Positions 22,441-32,299 of a stretch of 64,000 nucleotides of DNA are shown here, piece by piece. The notes beneath the pieces are model-generated. The model made no database searches. It was not told the DNA's origin and saw only the letters and a program-made list of their open reading frames with translations. Positions within the stretch are counted from its first letter, which is position 1, and every line of letters starts with the position of its first letter. The position numbers and the translations under genes were made by a program. Origin of the DNA: Bettongia penicillata ogilbyi (Eukaryota; Chordata; Mammalia; Diprotodontia; Potoroidae); contig JAJHZJ010000399.1 of the NCBI GenBank assembly GCA_023548195.1, positions 5,833,100 through 5,897,099 of the forward strand, read 5' to 3'.

Positions 22441-23956
22441 CAATGAGCAACTGATAATTTTTCCAATTATTTAGATGTGGCTTTATTTCTGTGAAAAGCA
22501 TTTTGTAATTGTCTTCCTGGGTTTGTTTTCTCAGGTAGACTCCCAAATGTTTTATATTGTCTACAAACATATTAAATGGAATTTCTCTTTTTATTATATG
22601 CTGCTGAAATCTGTTAGTAATATATAGAAATGCTGATAATTTGTCAGTTTATTTTATATCCTGCAACTTTGCTAAAGTTGGTAATGAGATCAAATAGCTG
22701 TTTTTTTAGTTGATTGTCTAGGTTTCTCTAAGTATACCATCACATATTCTGCAAAGAGTGGCAGCTTTGTTTTCTTCACCTGTTTTAATTCCTTCAATTT
22801 CTTTTTCTACTTTTATTGCTAAAACTAACAATTTTAGTGCAGTAATGAATAGCAGTGGTGATAATGGGCTTCCTTGTTGTACCCTGACATTATTGAGAAG
22901 GATTCAAGCTTATCCCCATTATATGTAACATATACTGATGGTTTTAGATATATGCTACTAACTATTTTAAGGAAGACTCCATTTATTCCTATACTATCTA
23001 ATGTTTTTAATAGGAATTGGTGATGTATTTTGTTGAAAGTTCTTTCGGTGTCTATTGAGATAATCATATGATCTGTTAGTTTTGATATCAATATGAACAA
23101 TTATGTTGATAGTTTTCCTAATATTGAACCAACTCTGATTTCCTAGTATAAATCCCACCTGATCATAGCATATTAGTCTCATGTCAAGCTGTCATAAAAT
23201 CCTTGCTAATATTTTCTTTAAATTTTCACATAAATATCCAACAGGGAAATTGGTTTGTAATTTTCTATCTCTGAATTGGTCAATCATGCTTCAGGTATCA
23301 ACTCCATATTTGTATCACAAAAAGAATTTGGTAGTGCTCCTTCTTTTCCAACTTTTTTTCCCAAATAGTTTCTGTAGTATTATAGTTAATTGTTCTTTTT
23401 ATGTTTGGTAGAATTCACTTGTAAATCTGTCTTTCCCTAGAGATTTTTTCTTCAGGTGTTCATTGATGGTTTGTTCAATTTCTTTTCCTGAAAGGAGTTG
23501 AACATTTCATTTCTTCTTCTGTTAATCTGTCTAATTTGCATTTTTGCAAATATTCATTCATTTCATTTACATTTTCAGATTTATTGGCACATAATTGGGA
23601 AAAATAGCTCTTAATTATTGGTTAAATTTCCTTTTCATAGGTGGTGAGCACACCCTATTCATTTTTGATACTGGTAATTTAGTCTTCTTTCTTTCTTTTT
23701 TTGTTAATCTAATTAATCAAAAGTTTATCTACTTTATTTTTTAACACCAGCACTTAGTCTTAGTTATTAATTCTATAGTGTTCTTAATTTCCATTTTCTT
23801 AATCTCTCCTTAGATTTTTGAAATTTTGAATTACACATTTAAGTACAGATGTTTAGTTGGTCCTTTTTCTGTTTTTTTTATTTTTTTGTTTTTTTTAGTT
23901 GCAGGCCTAATTAATTGATCTCCTCTTTCTCTATTTTCTTCATGTAAATTTTTAGA

Positions 23957-23972
23957 CATATACACTTTTCTT
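23957..23972. repeat. Target-site duplication, left copy (HAL1-2)
   Basis: CATATACACTTTTCTT, 16 bases, identical to 26958-26973. It abuts the T-rich reverse A-tail of HAL1-2. Confidence 0.9.
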
Positions 23973-24830
23973 TTTTTTTTCTTTTTTCTTTTATTTATTT
24001 ATTTATTTATTTAATTTTTTACATTCATTTTCACAAATTTTTGGGTTCCAAATTTTCTCCCCTTTTCTCCCCTCCCCCCACCCCAATACCCCAAGCAATC
24101 TAATTTTCCCTATCTCCAATCTGCCCTCTCTTCTGTCATCTCTCCCTTCTCTTGTCACCATCTTCTCTTTTCTCCTGTAGGGCCAGATGACTTTCTATTC
24201 CTCATTAACTGTATGTCTTCTTTCCTAGTTGCAACACCAATACTAAACAGTTGTTCCTAAAACTTTGAGTTCCAGATTCTCCCCATCCCTCCCTCCCCAC
24301 CCATTCCCTTTGGGATGGCAGGCAATTCAATATAGGCCATATCTGTGTAGTTTTGCCAATGACCTCCCTGATAGTTGTGTTGTGTAAGACTAACTGGATT
24401 ACCATCCCTCCTAACCTGCCCCTCATTGTTTCTCTTCTGTCTCTTGATCCTGTCCCTCCCCAAGTGTTGACTTCAAATTGCTCCCTCCTCCCTTTGCCCT
24501 CCCCTCCATCATCCCCCCCCCCTTGCAATATCTCCTTCTCCCCCACTTTCTTATACTGTAAGATAGGTTTTCATACCAAAATGAGTGTGGATTTCACTCC
24601 TTCGTTTAGTCAAATGTGATGAGGGTAAACTTCTTGCTTTTTTTTTTTCTCATCTCTCCTCTTTTTCCCTCCACTAAGAAAAACTCCTACCTGCCTCTTA
24701 AATGACGTATAGTTATCCCCTTCCCTTTCCCTCTCTTTCCTCTCCCTACATTTCTCTCTCACCATTTACCTTAGTTTCTTTTAAGGTATGGTCCCATCCT
24801 ATTCAGTTCAATCTGTGCTCTCTATCTCTG

Positions 24831-24882
24831 TATGTGTGTGCATGTGTGTATGTGTGTGCATGCATGTACATGTGTATGTGTG
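24831..24882. repeat. TG-rich microsatellite in the HAL1-2 3' UTR
   Basis: Imperfect TG repeat with CATG and TACATG interruptions, at the same position as in HAL1-1 (10135-10188). Confidence 0.85.
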
Positions 24883-25020
24883 GTCCCACCAACTACCCAG
24901 ATACCAAAAAGTTTTAAGAGTTAGAAATATTGTCTTTCCCTGTATGAATGTAAACAGTTCACTTCTGATAAGTCCCTTACCTTCTCTTTGCTGTTTCCTT
25001 TTTCATGCTCCTTCTCATTC

Positions 25021-26118
25021 TTATGCTTGAAGGTCAAATTTTCTTTTCAGCTCTGGTCTTTTCATTAAGAATGATTGAAAGTCCTCTGTTTCATTGAAAG
25101 ACCATATTTTCCCTTGAAGTATTATACTCAGTTTAGCTGGGTAGGTGATTCTTGGTTTCAGTCCTAGTTCCTTTGCCTTCTGGAATATCCAATTCCACGC
25201 CCTTCGATCCCTTAATGTAGAAGCTGCTAGATCTTGGGTTATCCTGATTGTATTTCCACAGTACTGGAATTGTTTCTTTCTAGCTGCTTGCAAGATTTTT
25301 TCCTTGAGCTGGGAGTTCTGGAATTTTGCCACAATGTTCCTAGGAGTTTCTCTTTTTGGATCTCTTTCAGGTGGTGATTGATGGATTCTTTCAATACTTA
25401 TTTTGCCCTCTGGTTCTAGAATGTCAGGGCAGTTTTCCTTGATAATTTCATGGAAGATGACGTCCAGGCTCATTTTTTGATCATGAGTTTCAGGTAGTCC
25501 CATAATTTTTAAATTGTCTCTCCTGGATCTATTTTCCAGGTCAGTTGTTTTTCCCATGAGATATTTCACATTCTCTTCCATTTTTTCGTTCTTTTGGTTT
25601 TGTTTGGTGATTTCTTGGTTTCTCGTAAAGTCATTAGACTCTATCTGTTCCATTCTAATTTTGAGAGAACTATTAAATTCAGTGAGCTTTTGAGCCTCTT
25701 TTTCCATTTGGCTCATTCTGCTTTTGAAAGCATTCTTCTCCTTATTGGCTTTTTGAACCTCCTTTGCCAATTGAGTGAGCCTATTTTTCAAGGTGTTAAT
25801 TTCCTCAGCATTTTTTTGGGTCTCCTTTACCAAGGTATTGACCCGTTTTTCATACTTTTCTTGCATGTCTCTCATTTCTCTTCCCAGTTTTTCCTCTACC
25901 TGCCTAACTTGCTTTTCAAAATCCTTTTTGAGCTCTTCCAAGGCCTGAGCCCACCCGCCACCCCCTTGGGGTGTCTGGGGTACTGAGGCCCCGCCCTCCA
26001 CATCTTTCCCTGATGGCAAGAATACGTCCTCATCTTCGTCAGATCCGAAGGTCGGGATCATTTGCATTTTTTGGAAAAAACTCTCTAAAGTCTTATTTTT
26101 CTTCCCTTTTCTAGGCAT
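25021..26118 (-). CDS. HAL1 ORF1p, intact (L1-type RNA-binding chaperone)
   Basis: 365 codons without interruption, the only intact transposon ORF of full domain length in the window. Residues 1-10 are MPRKGKKNKT, about 26-55 are acidic and Gly/Pro-rich, and about 55-195 form a long E/K/Q heptad coiled coil (trimerisation in L1 ORF1p). The RRM starts at 'RSRRDNLKIMGLPE' (about 197-210). The C-terminal domain spans about 260-365, with 'RNIVAKFQNSQLKEKILQAA' (260-279) and 'YPAKLSIILQGKIWSFNE' (326-343). These blocks correspond to the human L1 ORF1p RRM and CTD. The ATG follows the same TGGGAAAATG context as other copies. It should bind its own RNA and form RNPs in the cytoplasm. The stop lies two codons earlier than in HAL1-1. 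Expression is not shown by sequence. Confidence 0.9.
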   Translation of the reverse strand: MPRKGKKNKTLESFFQKMQMIPTFGSDEDEDVFLPSGKDVEGGASVPQTPQGGGGWAQALEELKKDFEKQVRQVEEKLGREMRDMQEKYEKRVNTLVKETQKNAEEINTLKNRLTQLAKEVQKANKEKNAFKSRMSQMEKEAQKLTEFNSSLKIRMEQIESNDFTRNQEITKQNQKNEKMEENVKYLMGKTTDLENRSRRDNLKIMGLPETHDQKMSLDVIFHEIIKENCPDILEPEGKISIERIHQSPPERDPKRETPRNIVAKFQNSQLKEKILQAARKKQFQYCGNTIRITQDLAASTLRDRRAWNWIFQKAKELGLKPRITYPAKLSIILQGKIWSFNETEDFQSFLMKRPELKRKFDLQA

Positions 26119-26957
26119 TTTCCCAGCCAGTTACTTAACTTCTGAGATTCCTTTCCACCCCCGCCTGGATCCACCCAGCTAGTGCTTGGCCTCTGAGATT
26201 TACCCTGCCGGCTGTCAATCAGTGAGCTTTAGTTCAGGTGCTGGGGTGGGGGCAGGCCCGCCTCCCAGGCTCAGATCCCTCAGGGGCATTATGTAGAGAC
26301 TTTCAGGAATGGAGCGGGTTGGGGCGGGGTGGGGGGCCCGCCTCCCAAGCTCAGTTCCCTCAGGGGCTTTAAGCAGAAGCCTTCAGTAATAGAGCAGGGT
26401 GGGGGCAGGGCCGTCTCCTAGGCTCAGCTCCCTCAGGTTTTATGCAGGGAATCTTCCGTAATGAAGATCCTGCCTGCTGCTGGGGGATTCCTGAGTCCCG
26501 GTCCGCTGCCTGCCACCTCAGCTGCCGCCCACACCTCTGCCTCCGCCGCTTCCTGCCCCCGTCTCTGCCGCCGCCGCTTCCTCCCAAGGGGCCCGAGTCA
26601 CGGAGACGCCCTGCTCCCCCTCTTCTCCAGCCCGGCCTTCTCTCTCACTGACCTGTAGCTTCTGTGGGCGGAGGGACTTTCCCGGCTGCCAGAGCTTCTG
26701 TCTCTGAAGCCTGTTCAGATCAGCTTCTCTGGGGCCACGGCCAGGGCAGCGCTGGGTTGGGGTCCACTTTCCGGGGTGCGACGGACCCTGGGGACGGGTC
26801 TCCAGGGCTCCCTGGAACGGAAATCTCTTCCACTCCGTTTCTGCACACCTTGTATTGACCCAGAAGTTATGGGGGACTCTTTTTACATTAATTCTATGGG
26901 CATTGGTTTTGGAGCTCGTAAACTTGTGTCCTTCTACTCCACCATCTTGGCTCCGCC
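26119..26957 (-). promoter_or_regulatory. HAL1-2 5' UTR / internal promoter region
   Basis: About 840 GC-rich bases, with CpGs clustered in 26240-26800. The 5' terminus GGGCGGAGCCAAGATGGTGG contains an AAGATGG YY1-like core about 13 bases from the start, as in other L1-type copies here. GC-box-like GGCGGG motifs recur in the tandem units. Promoter function is inferred from L1 biology. Confidence 0.6.
26242..26468 (-). repeat. Three tandem 73-80-base units in the HAL1-2 5' UTR
   Basis: Unit anchors on the plus strand are at 26261 (CTCCCAGGCTCAG frame), 26341 (CTCCCAAGCTCAG) and 26414 (TCTCCTAGGCTCAG), with spacings 80 and 73. Each unit also carries a preceding GGGGGCAGG or GGGGGGCCC block and a following 'CCCTCAGG', with 'TTCAG.AAT' or 'TTCCGTAAT' at the end. 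The spacings are the same as in HAL1-1. Confidence 0.88.
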
Positions 26958-26973
26958 CATATACACTTTTCTT
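26958..26973. repeat. Target-site duplication, right copy (HAL1-2)
   Basis: CATATACACTTTTCTT, identical to 23957-23972. L1-C ORF2 resumes with AAATTTACTTTGGC. Confidence 0.9.
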
Positions 26974-27439
26974 AAATTTACTTTGGCTGCATTCCATAAA
27001 TTTTGATATTATCATTTTCTTTGATGAAATTATTGATTTTTCCTTTGATTTGTTTAATTCATTTTTATTACATCATGTTCTCAAAAGGATTCATTTAATA
27101 TTTAACATTTCTGTCTTTCTCCACTGGATTGTGAGGTTTTATGCCCTAATACATTGTTCATTTTTGTTTAGATGTCATGTACTGCTGTATATGTATATTC
27201 CTTTCTAATCCCATTCAGTTTGCTCCAGAGGTCTATCACATTGAATTTTTCTAAAATTCTATTCAACTTCTTAAATTCTTTATCATTTTTATTTTATAGT
27301 TAGATTTATCTAGTTTTGAGAACGGGCAGTTGAGATCCCACATTAGTATAGTTTCCTGTCTATTTATTCCTGTAACTCATTTAACTTCTCATCTAAATAG
27401 TTGGATGCTCTATTACTGGGTGGATATATGCATTTTTCT

Positions 27440-27645
27440 GTGAGAAGATGAAAGAAGGAAGGAGAAGAAAAAGTACATCACAAGAGTCATAGAAGACCTA
27501 TTAGAGTGAAAGAATGGAGGGGATTACTCTCATTGAATATGGCCCCAAGAAGTAATAACATACACATTTAGCTAGTTATAGACATTCATCTTATCATTTG
27601 TTGACATAGGAGGAGAAAGAGGAAAGAAAAGTGTGGGGAGTAGAT
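27440..27645. other. Unidentified roughly 200-base insert in L1-C ORF2
   Basis: The flanks (GGATATATGCATTTT left, GATATTATTTCATG right) are adjacent in other L1 copies. Between them lie about 200 purine-rich bases that match no L1 segment I can find. There are no clear terminal repeats, tail or target duplication. Confidence 0.5.
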
Positions 27646-28469
27646 AGAATTATTGATATTATTTCATGCTCTGTGGTACCCCTTTAGCAAGATAAAGTTT
27701 CCTTCTTTATCTCTTTTAATTATATATATTTTGACTTTTGCTTTGTCTGAGATCTATCACTATTTTTTTTTCACTTCAACTGGAGAGTAACATATTCTGC
27801 TCCAGCCTTTTATCTCTATTCTGTGTGTAGTCTCTACTTCAAATGTGTTTCTTGTAAATAACATATTGTAGCATTCTGTTTTATTTTTATCCACTTTCCT
27901 ATCCACTTCCATTTTGTGGGAGAGTTCATCCATTCATATTTACAATTATGATTTCTAACTGTGTCTTTCTCTCTGTCCTACCCCCTATTTATACTTTTCT
28001 GTCTCATTTCACCCATTACCTCCTCACCAGGGTTTTGATTATGACCACCTCCTCCCTCAATCTACCCTCTCTTCTATCCATCCCTCAATTTTCTTTTCCA
28101 TTTCTCCTCCTACTTTATAGGGTTAGGTAGATGTCTATGTCTGACTAAATGGGTATGTTATTCTCTCTTGGAGTCATATGTGATGAGAATAAGACTTGAA
28201 CAATGTTCATCTCCTCCTTTCTTTTGCTTTAATAGATATTTTTCACATCTTAATGCGATATATTTTGCACTATTCTGCCCCTCCTTTCCTCTTCTCCTAG
28301 TACAATCCTTTCTTACTTCTTAATTTTTTTTGTCATTAAATCAAAGTCTACTCACACCCACACACTCCATCTATGGATTCCCTTTCTAACTGTTGTAATA
28401 AAGATACAATTCTCAAGAGTTACAAGAATTATCTTCCTGTGTAAGTATAAAACAAGGCCTTATTAAATC

Positions 28470-28912
28470 TTTAGTCTTTTAGTCAAAAAATTAAATTTGA
28501 TGTTCTGCTTTGTTCTTTTCATCAGAAATGTTTGAAAGTTCCCTTTTTGTTCAATGTCCATCCTTTTTGCCTGAAAGATTGTGCTTAAAATTATTGAGTA
28601 GTTGATTATTGTTTGTAATGAAACTCTTTTACCTTCAAGAATATCCTATTCTGCACCCTCTAATCATTTAATAAAGAAGGTGCTAAGTCTTCTGTGATTC
28701 TGACTATGGCTCCATAATAATTAAAGTGTTTCTTTCTTTCTATTAGCAGCATTTTCTCCTTGATCTGACAATTCTGGAATTTGACTTCAGCATTCCTTAT
28801 AGTTTTCATTTTGAGATCTCTATCATGAGGTAGATTCTTTCAATGGCTATTTTATCCTCTGGTTCTTGGAACTCAGGGCATTTTTCCTTGATAATTTCTT
28901 AAAAGATGCTGT
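28470..28912 (-). pseudogene. L1-C ORF1 C-terminal fragment
   Basis: Reverse-strand homology to the RRM end and C-terminal domain of L1 ORF1p, from the 'ERIHxPPxERD' type block (about 28830) to the end near 28470. It is abruptly truncated at 28912 where a forward element begins. Stops are present. Confidence 0.65.
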
Positions 28913-30017
28913 CCAGAGGGTTGAAACAAGATAGCTGAATAAAAGCAGGGAAGAGCTTGAGTACTCCACCAAACCACATAACTGTAAACATGACTAAGCA
29001 AATTCTTGAACAGAAGAAGCCACAAAATGACAGACTGAAACATTTCCAGCCCAAGACAATTTGGAAGGTCAACAGGAAAGGTATATTACACCAGGCGATA
29101 GGAACCCAGTCCAGTGTGGGACACACTGGCACAGACAGGACTGGAGCAAGTTAAATCACTGACAATTTCACAGCTTCCAGATTTTTCAACGCACAAACAC
29201 CAAGGACAATTCCAAACGTCAATAGGAAAGGTCTCCCACCTATTTCAGGGAGAAGTGTGGTCTTGCTCCAGGCCCAGACACTGCTGCAGTGGTGGCTGTT
29301 TCTGGAGCTCTTGGCCTACAGGCAGAGGGAGAATGAAATGGCTGATCAGAAAGAGATTAAAGGGATCTCTTTGCTGACTCTGAGACAGGATTTTCTTAAT
29401 TTGCACAAGTTTGCACCTGAGTTGCAGCCATGGGTGATGCTCCTGGGACAAGGAGGAGTACTGATGTGGTGGAACTTGTGGCAGCAGTGGGGAGGGAATC
29501 ATCCTCACAGTACCAAGGCAGAAAGAAGTGCTTGTGGTTGCTCCCAGAAAAGAGTACAAACAAGAAGTGGAGAAAACATCTCTCCTTTGATCATACTACC
29601 TTGGAAGAATTGAAAAGTTACAAGTCCCTAGAAATATCACTGAAAACCTCCGAGGCTCGGGACACTACGCTCTCCACTTAACAAAGAACTCAAAAGTCAA
29701 GTAATTGGTGGTACAATGAGCAAACAGTGGGGAAAAAATCAGACTATACAATCTTACTTATCTGGTGGCAAGGTACTTACTTCTCTAGTGAAAAGGAAGA
29801 TCACAACACAAAACCAGAAAGAGACAAAAAAGTCAATGCTCCTGTGTCCAAAGCCTCAAAGAAAAATTAGAATTGGCCTCAGGCCTTAGAAGAACTCAAA
29901 AAGGACTTTGAAAGCAAGTAAGAAAAATAGAAAAAAAACTGGGAAGAGAAATTAGAGTGATATAAGAAAGTCATGAAGAAAGGAGACAATAGTTTGTTAA
30001 AGGAAGCCCTTAAAAAT
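28913..30017 (+). mobile_element. 5' fragment of a forward L1/HAL1-type element
   Basis: Starts with GGGTTGAAACAAGATAGCTG, a degraded version of the common 5' end, followed by 5' UTR and the beginning of ORF1 (about 29716 onward, with 'ALEELKKDFESK' type coding near 29885-29920). It ends at about 30017, where homology switches to reverse-strand ORF2 of L1-D. The 3' half is missing, the opposite of normal 5' truncation. Confidence 0.65.
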
Positions 30018-32266
30018 GCTATAAATATTTTAGCAAATATGAGTCCTTTTCCCATTTTAATTATCTCTGAGATACAGTTTTAGAAGTGAAATTGCTGGGT
30101 CAAATGTTATACACATTTTTATAGCCCTTTGGACATAGTTTCAAATTGCTCTTCATAATGGTAAGATCAGTTTATGACTTCACTAACAAAGAAATTGTTT
30201 TCCAACTCTCCTATAACTTCTCCACCAGTTATTATCTTCCTGTTTTGTCATGTTAGCCAATCTGATAGGTGTAATGTGATACCTCAGATATGTTTTGATT
30301 TACATCTCTCTAACTCATAGTGATTTAGAGCATTTTTATATGACTACACATAGCTTGAATTTCTTCCTCTGAAAACTGCCTGTTCATCCTCTTTGACCAT
30401 TTGTCCATGGGAGATGATCTGTATTCTTGTCAATTTGACTCAGTTTTCTATTTATTTCAGAAATGAAGCATTTATCACAGACACCAGCTGTAAAAATTAT
30501 TTCAAAGTGTTCTGCTTCCCTCGTAATCTTGGTTACATTAGCTTTGTTCGTAGAAAAAACTTTTCAATGTCATGTATTAAAAATTATCCATTTTGCATTT
30601 CAAAATGTTCTCTATTATTTGGTTATAAATTTCTCCATTCTTCATAAGTCTGGGAGGTGAAGTAATCCTTCCTCCCTTAATTTGTTCAAAATATTAGTTT
30701 TATATCTATATCGTGTCCCCATTTGTTCTTTATTCCAGTGTTCAGTGCCAGGGATTGGTGTATTTTCCAGTTTTCCCAGTAGTTTTTATCAAACAGTAGG
30801 TTCTTATCCCAGAATCTGGCTTCCTTTGGTTTATCAAAAAGCACCCTGCTATACTCATTGACTACTGTATCTTGTGTACCTAACCTATTTCATTGATCTA
30901 CTCCTCTGTTTCTTAGCCAGTGCCAAGCGGTTTTGATGATTGCTGCTTTGTAATAACATTTGCGATTTGCTATGGCTAGGCCACCTTTCCATGCATTTCC
31001 TTTCATTAATTTCCTTGATATTCTGAAACTTATGTTCTTCCAGATGAATTTTGATATTAGTTTTGGCTCTAGAAAATAATTTTCTGGTAGTTTGATTGGA
31101 ATGTCACTAAGTAAGTAAATTGATATAAGTAGAATTTCAGTTTTATTATATTTAGCATGGCCTACCCATAAGCAACTGATTTTTCCCCCAATTATTCAGA
31201 TCTTGTTTTATTTTTGTGAATAGCTTTTTACAATTATATTCACATAGTCCTTGTTTTGGCATGTAGACTCCAACTGTTTTATAGTGTTTACCGCAAATTT
31301 AAATGAGATTTTTGTTTTGATCTCTTGGTGTTGGGCCATGTTATTAATGTACAGAAATACAGAAGATTTATGTGGGTTTATTTTATATCTTGCAATTTCT
31401 CCAAAGTTCTTTATTATTTCAAGTAGTTCTTTTACTTGATTCTCCAGGATTCTCTAAGTATATCATCATATCATCTCCAAAGAGTGATAACTTAGTTTCT
31501 TCTTTGCCTATTCTAAATCCTTCAATTTCTTCATTTTCTTCTTCTTCTCTTATTGCTAAAGCTAACATTTCTTGTACCATTTTGAATGACAGTGGTGATA
31601 ATGGACATCCTTATTTCACCCCTGATCTTACTGGAGTTGTGTCTAGCTTATCCCCATTACATATAATGCTTGCTGATGGTTTTAGGTTGATACTACTTAT
31701 TATTTTAAGGAACACTTTATTTATTTATAACCCTCCAGAATTTTCAATTGAAATAAGGGTTGTATTTTGTCAAAAGCTTTTTCTGCATATATTGAGATTA
31801 GTTTTATTGTTCATATGATCAAAAATGCTGATTTTTTTCCTAATATTGAAGTAGTTCTGCCTTCATGGTATAAATCCAGTCTGATCATAGTGTATTTTCT
31901 TGTGATAAGTTGCTATAATTTTTTTTTTGCTAAATATCTTATTTAAATTTTTTTTCATCTATATTCATTAAGAAAATTGGCCTATCATTTTCTTTCTCTG
32001 TTTTGGGTCTTCCAAGTTTGGAAGACCAAAAGTTTACCATGTATGCATGGTACAAAGAATTTGGTAGGACTCCACCAATTTTCCCAAATAGTCTATGTAA
32101 AACTGGAATGAACAAGTCTTCAAATATTTTATAAAATGCATTTGTAAATCCATCTGACCTCAGAGACTTTTTTCTTAGGGAGTTCATTAATGGCTTGTTA
32201 AATTTCGTTTTCAGAAGTGGGCTTTTTAATATTTTTCTTTCCTCTTCAGTAATCTAGGCAATTCAT

Positions 32267-32299
<33 letters not shown>

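Larger units (their letters stand above)
23973..26957 (-). mobile_element. HAL1-2: youngest HAL1, full length with intact ORF1
   Basis: A 2,985-base reverse element with a perfect 16-base target duplication, inserted in L1-C ORF2. On its own strand it has a GC-rich 5' UTR with a three-unit tandem repeat, one intact ORF (365 codons), a 3' UTR with a TG microsatellite and polypurine tracts, the terminal GGAGAAAATTTGGAACCC motif, and a tail of A-rich (TAAA)n type. It is collinear with HAL1-1 throughout and very similar by eye. Lacking ORF2, it depends on an L1 reverse transcriptase in trans. Confidence 0.92.
20670..27940 (-). pseudogene. L1-C ORF2 pseudogene, split by three insertions
   Basis: Reverse-strand ORF2 homology begins at the endonuclease near 27930 and runs to about 20670. 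A surviving reverse-transcriptase segment at 22834-23100 contains 'IISIDTERTFNKIHHQFLLKTL', corresponding to the 'ISIDAEKAFDKIQHPFLLKTL' type block of mammalian L1 RT. There the D-A-E-K-A-F motif is degraded to D-T-E-R-T-F. The catalytic segment around 22745-22760 reads F-A-E-Y on the reverse strand instead of F-A-D-D. Numerous stops are present, and the copy is inactive. Confidence 0.75.
20245..28912 (-). mobile_element. L1-C: reverse L1 with a solo LTR and HAL1-2 inside
   Basis: On the reverse strand: an ORF1 C-terminal fragment (28912-28470), the ORF1-ORF2 spacer (about 28460-27950), ORF2 (about 27940-20670), and a 3' UTR with A-rich end near 20250. The 5' end and most of ORF1 are missing beyond 28912. 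Insertions are a solo LTR (21972-22435), HAL1-2 (23973-26957) and an unexplained block (about 27440-27645). Its 3' UTR differs from that of L1-E, so this is an older subfamily. Confidence 0.8.

Noticed and set aside
22185..22454. 89-codon frame resembling, by translation, the reverse frame at 55655-55882
   Set aside because: The similarity is real but arises because both are LTRs of related families. The LTR is not coding here.
23985..24015. TTTATTTATTTATT run as a possible AU-rich or regulatory element
   Set aside because: It is the reverse of the HAL1-2 A-tail ((TAAA)n type) next to the TSD.
26518..27015. 165-codon reverse frame in GC-rich sequence
   Set aside because: Spans the HAL1-2 5' UTR, its TSD and the neighbouring L1-C sequence. 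GC-rich DNA lacks stops by chance.
31372..31818. 148-codon forward frame
   Set aside because: Antisense of L1-D reverse-transcriptase coding.
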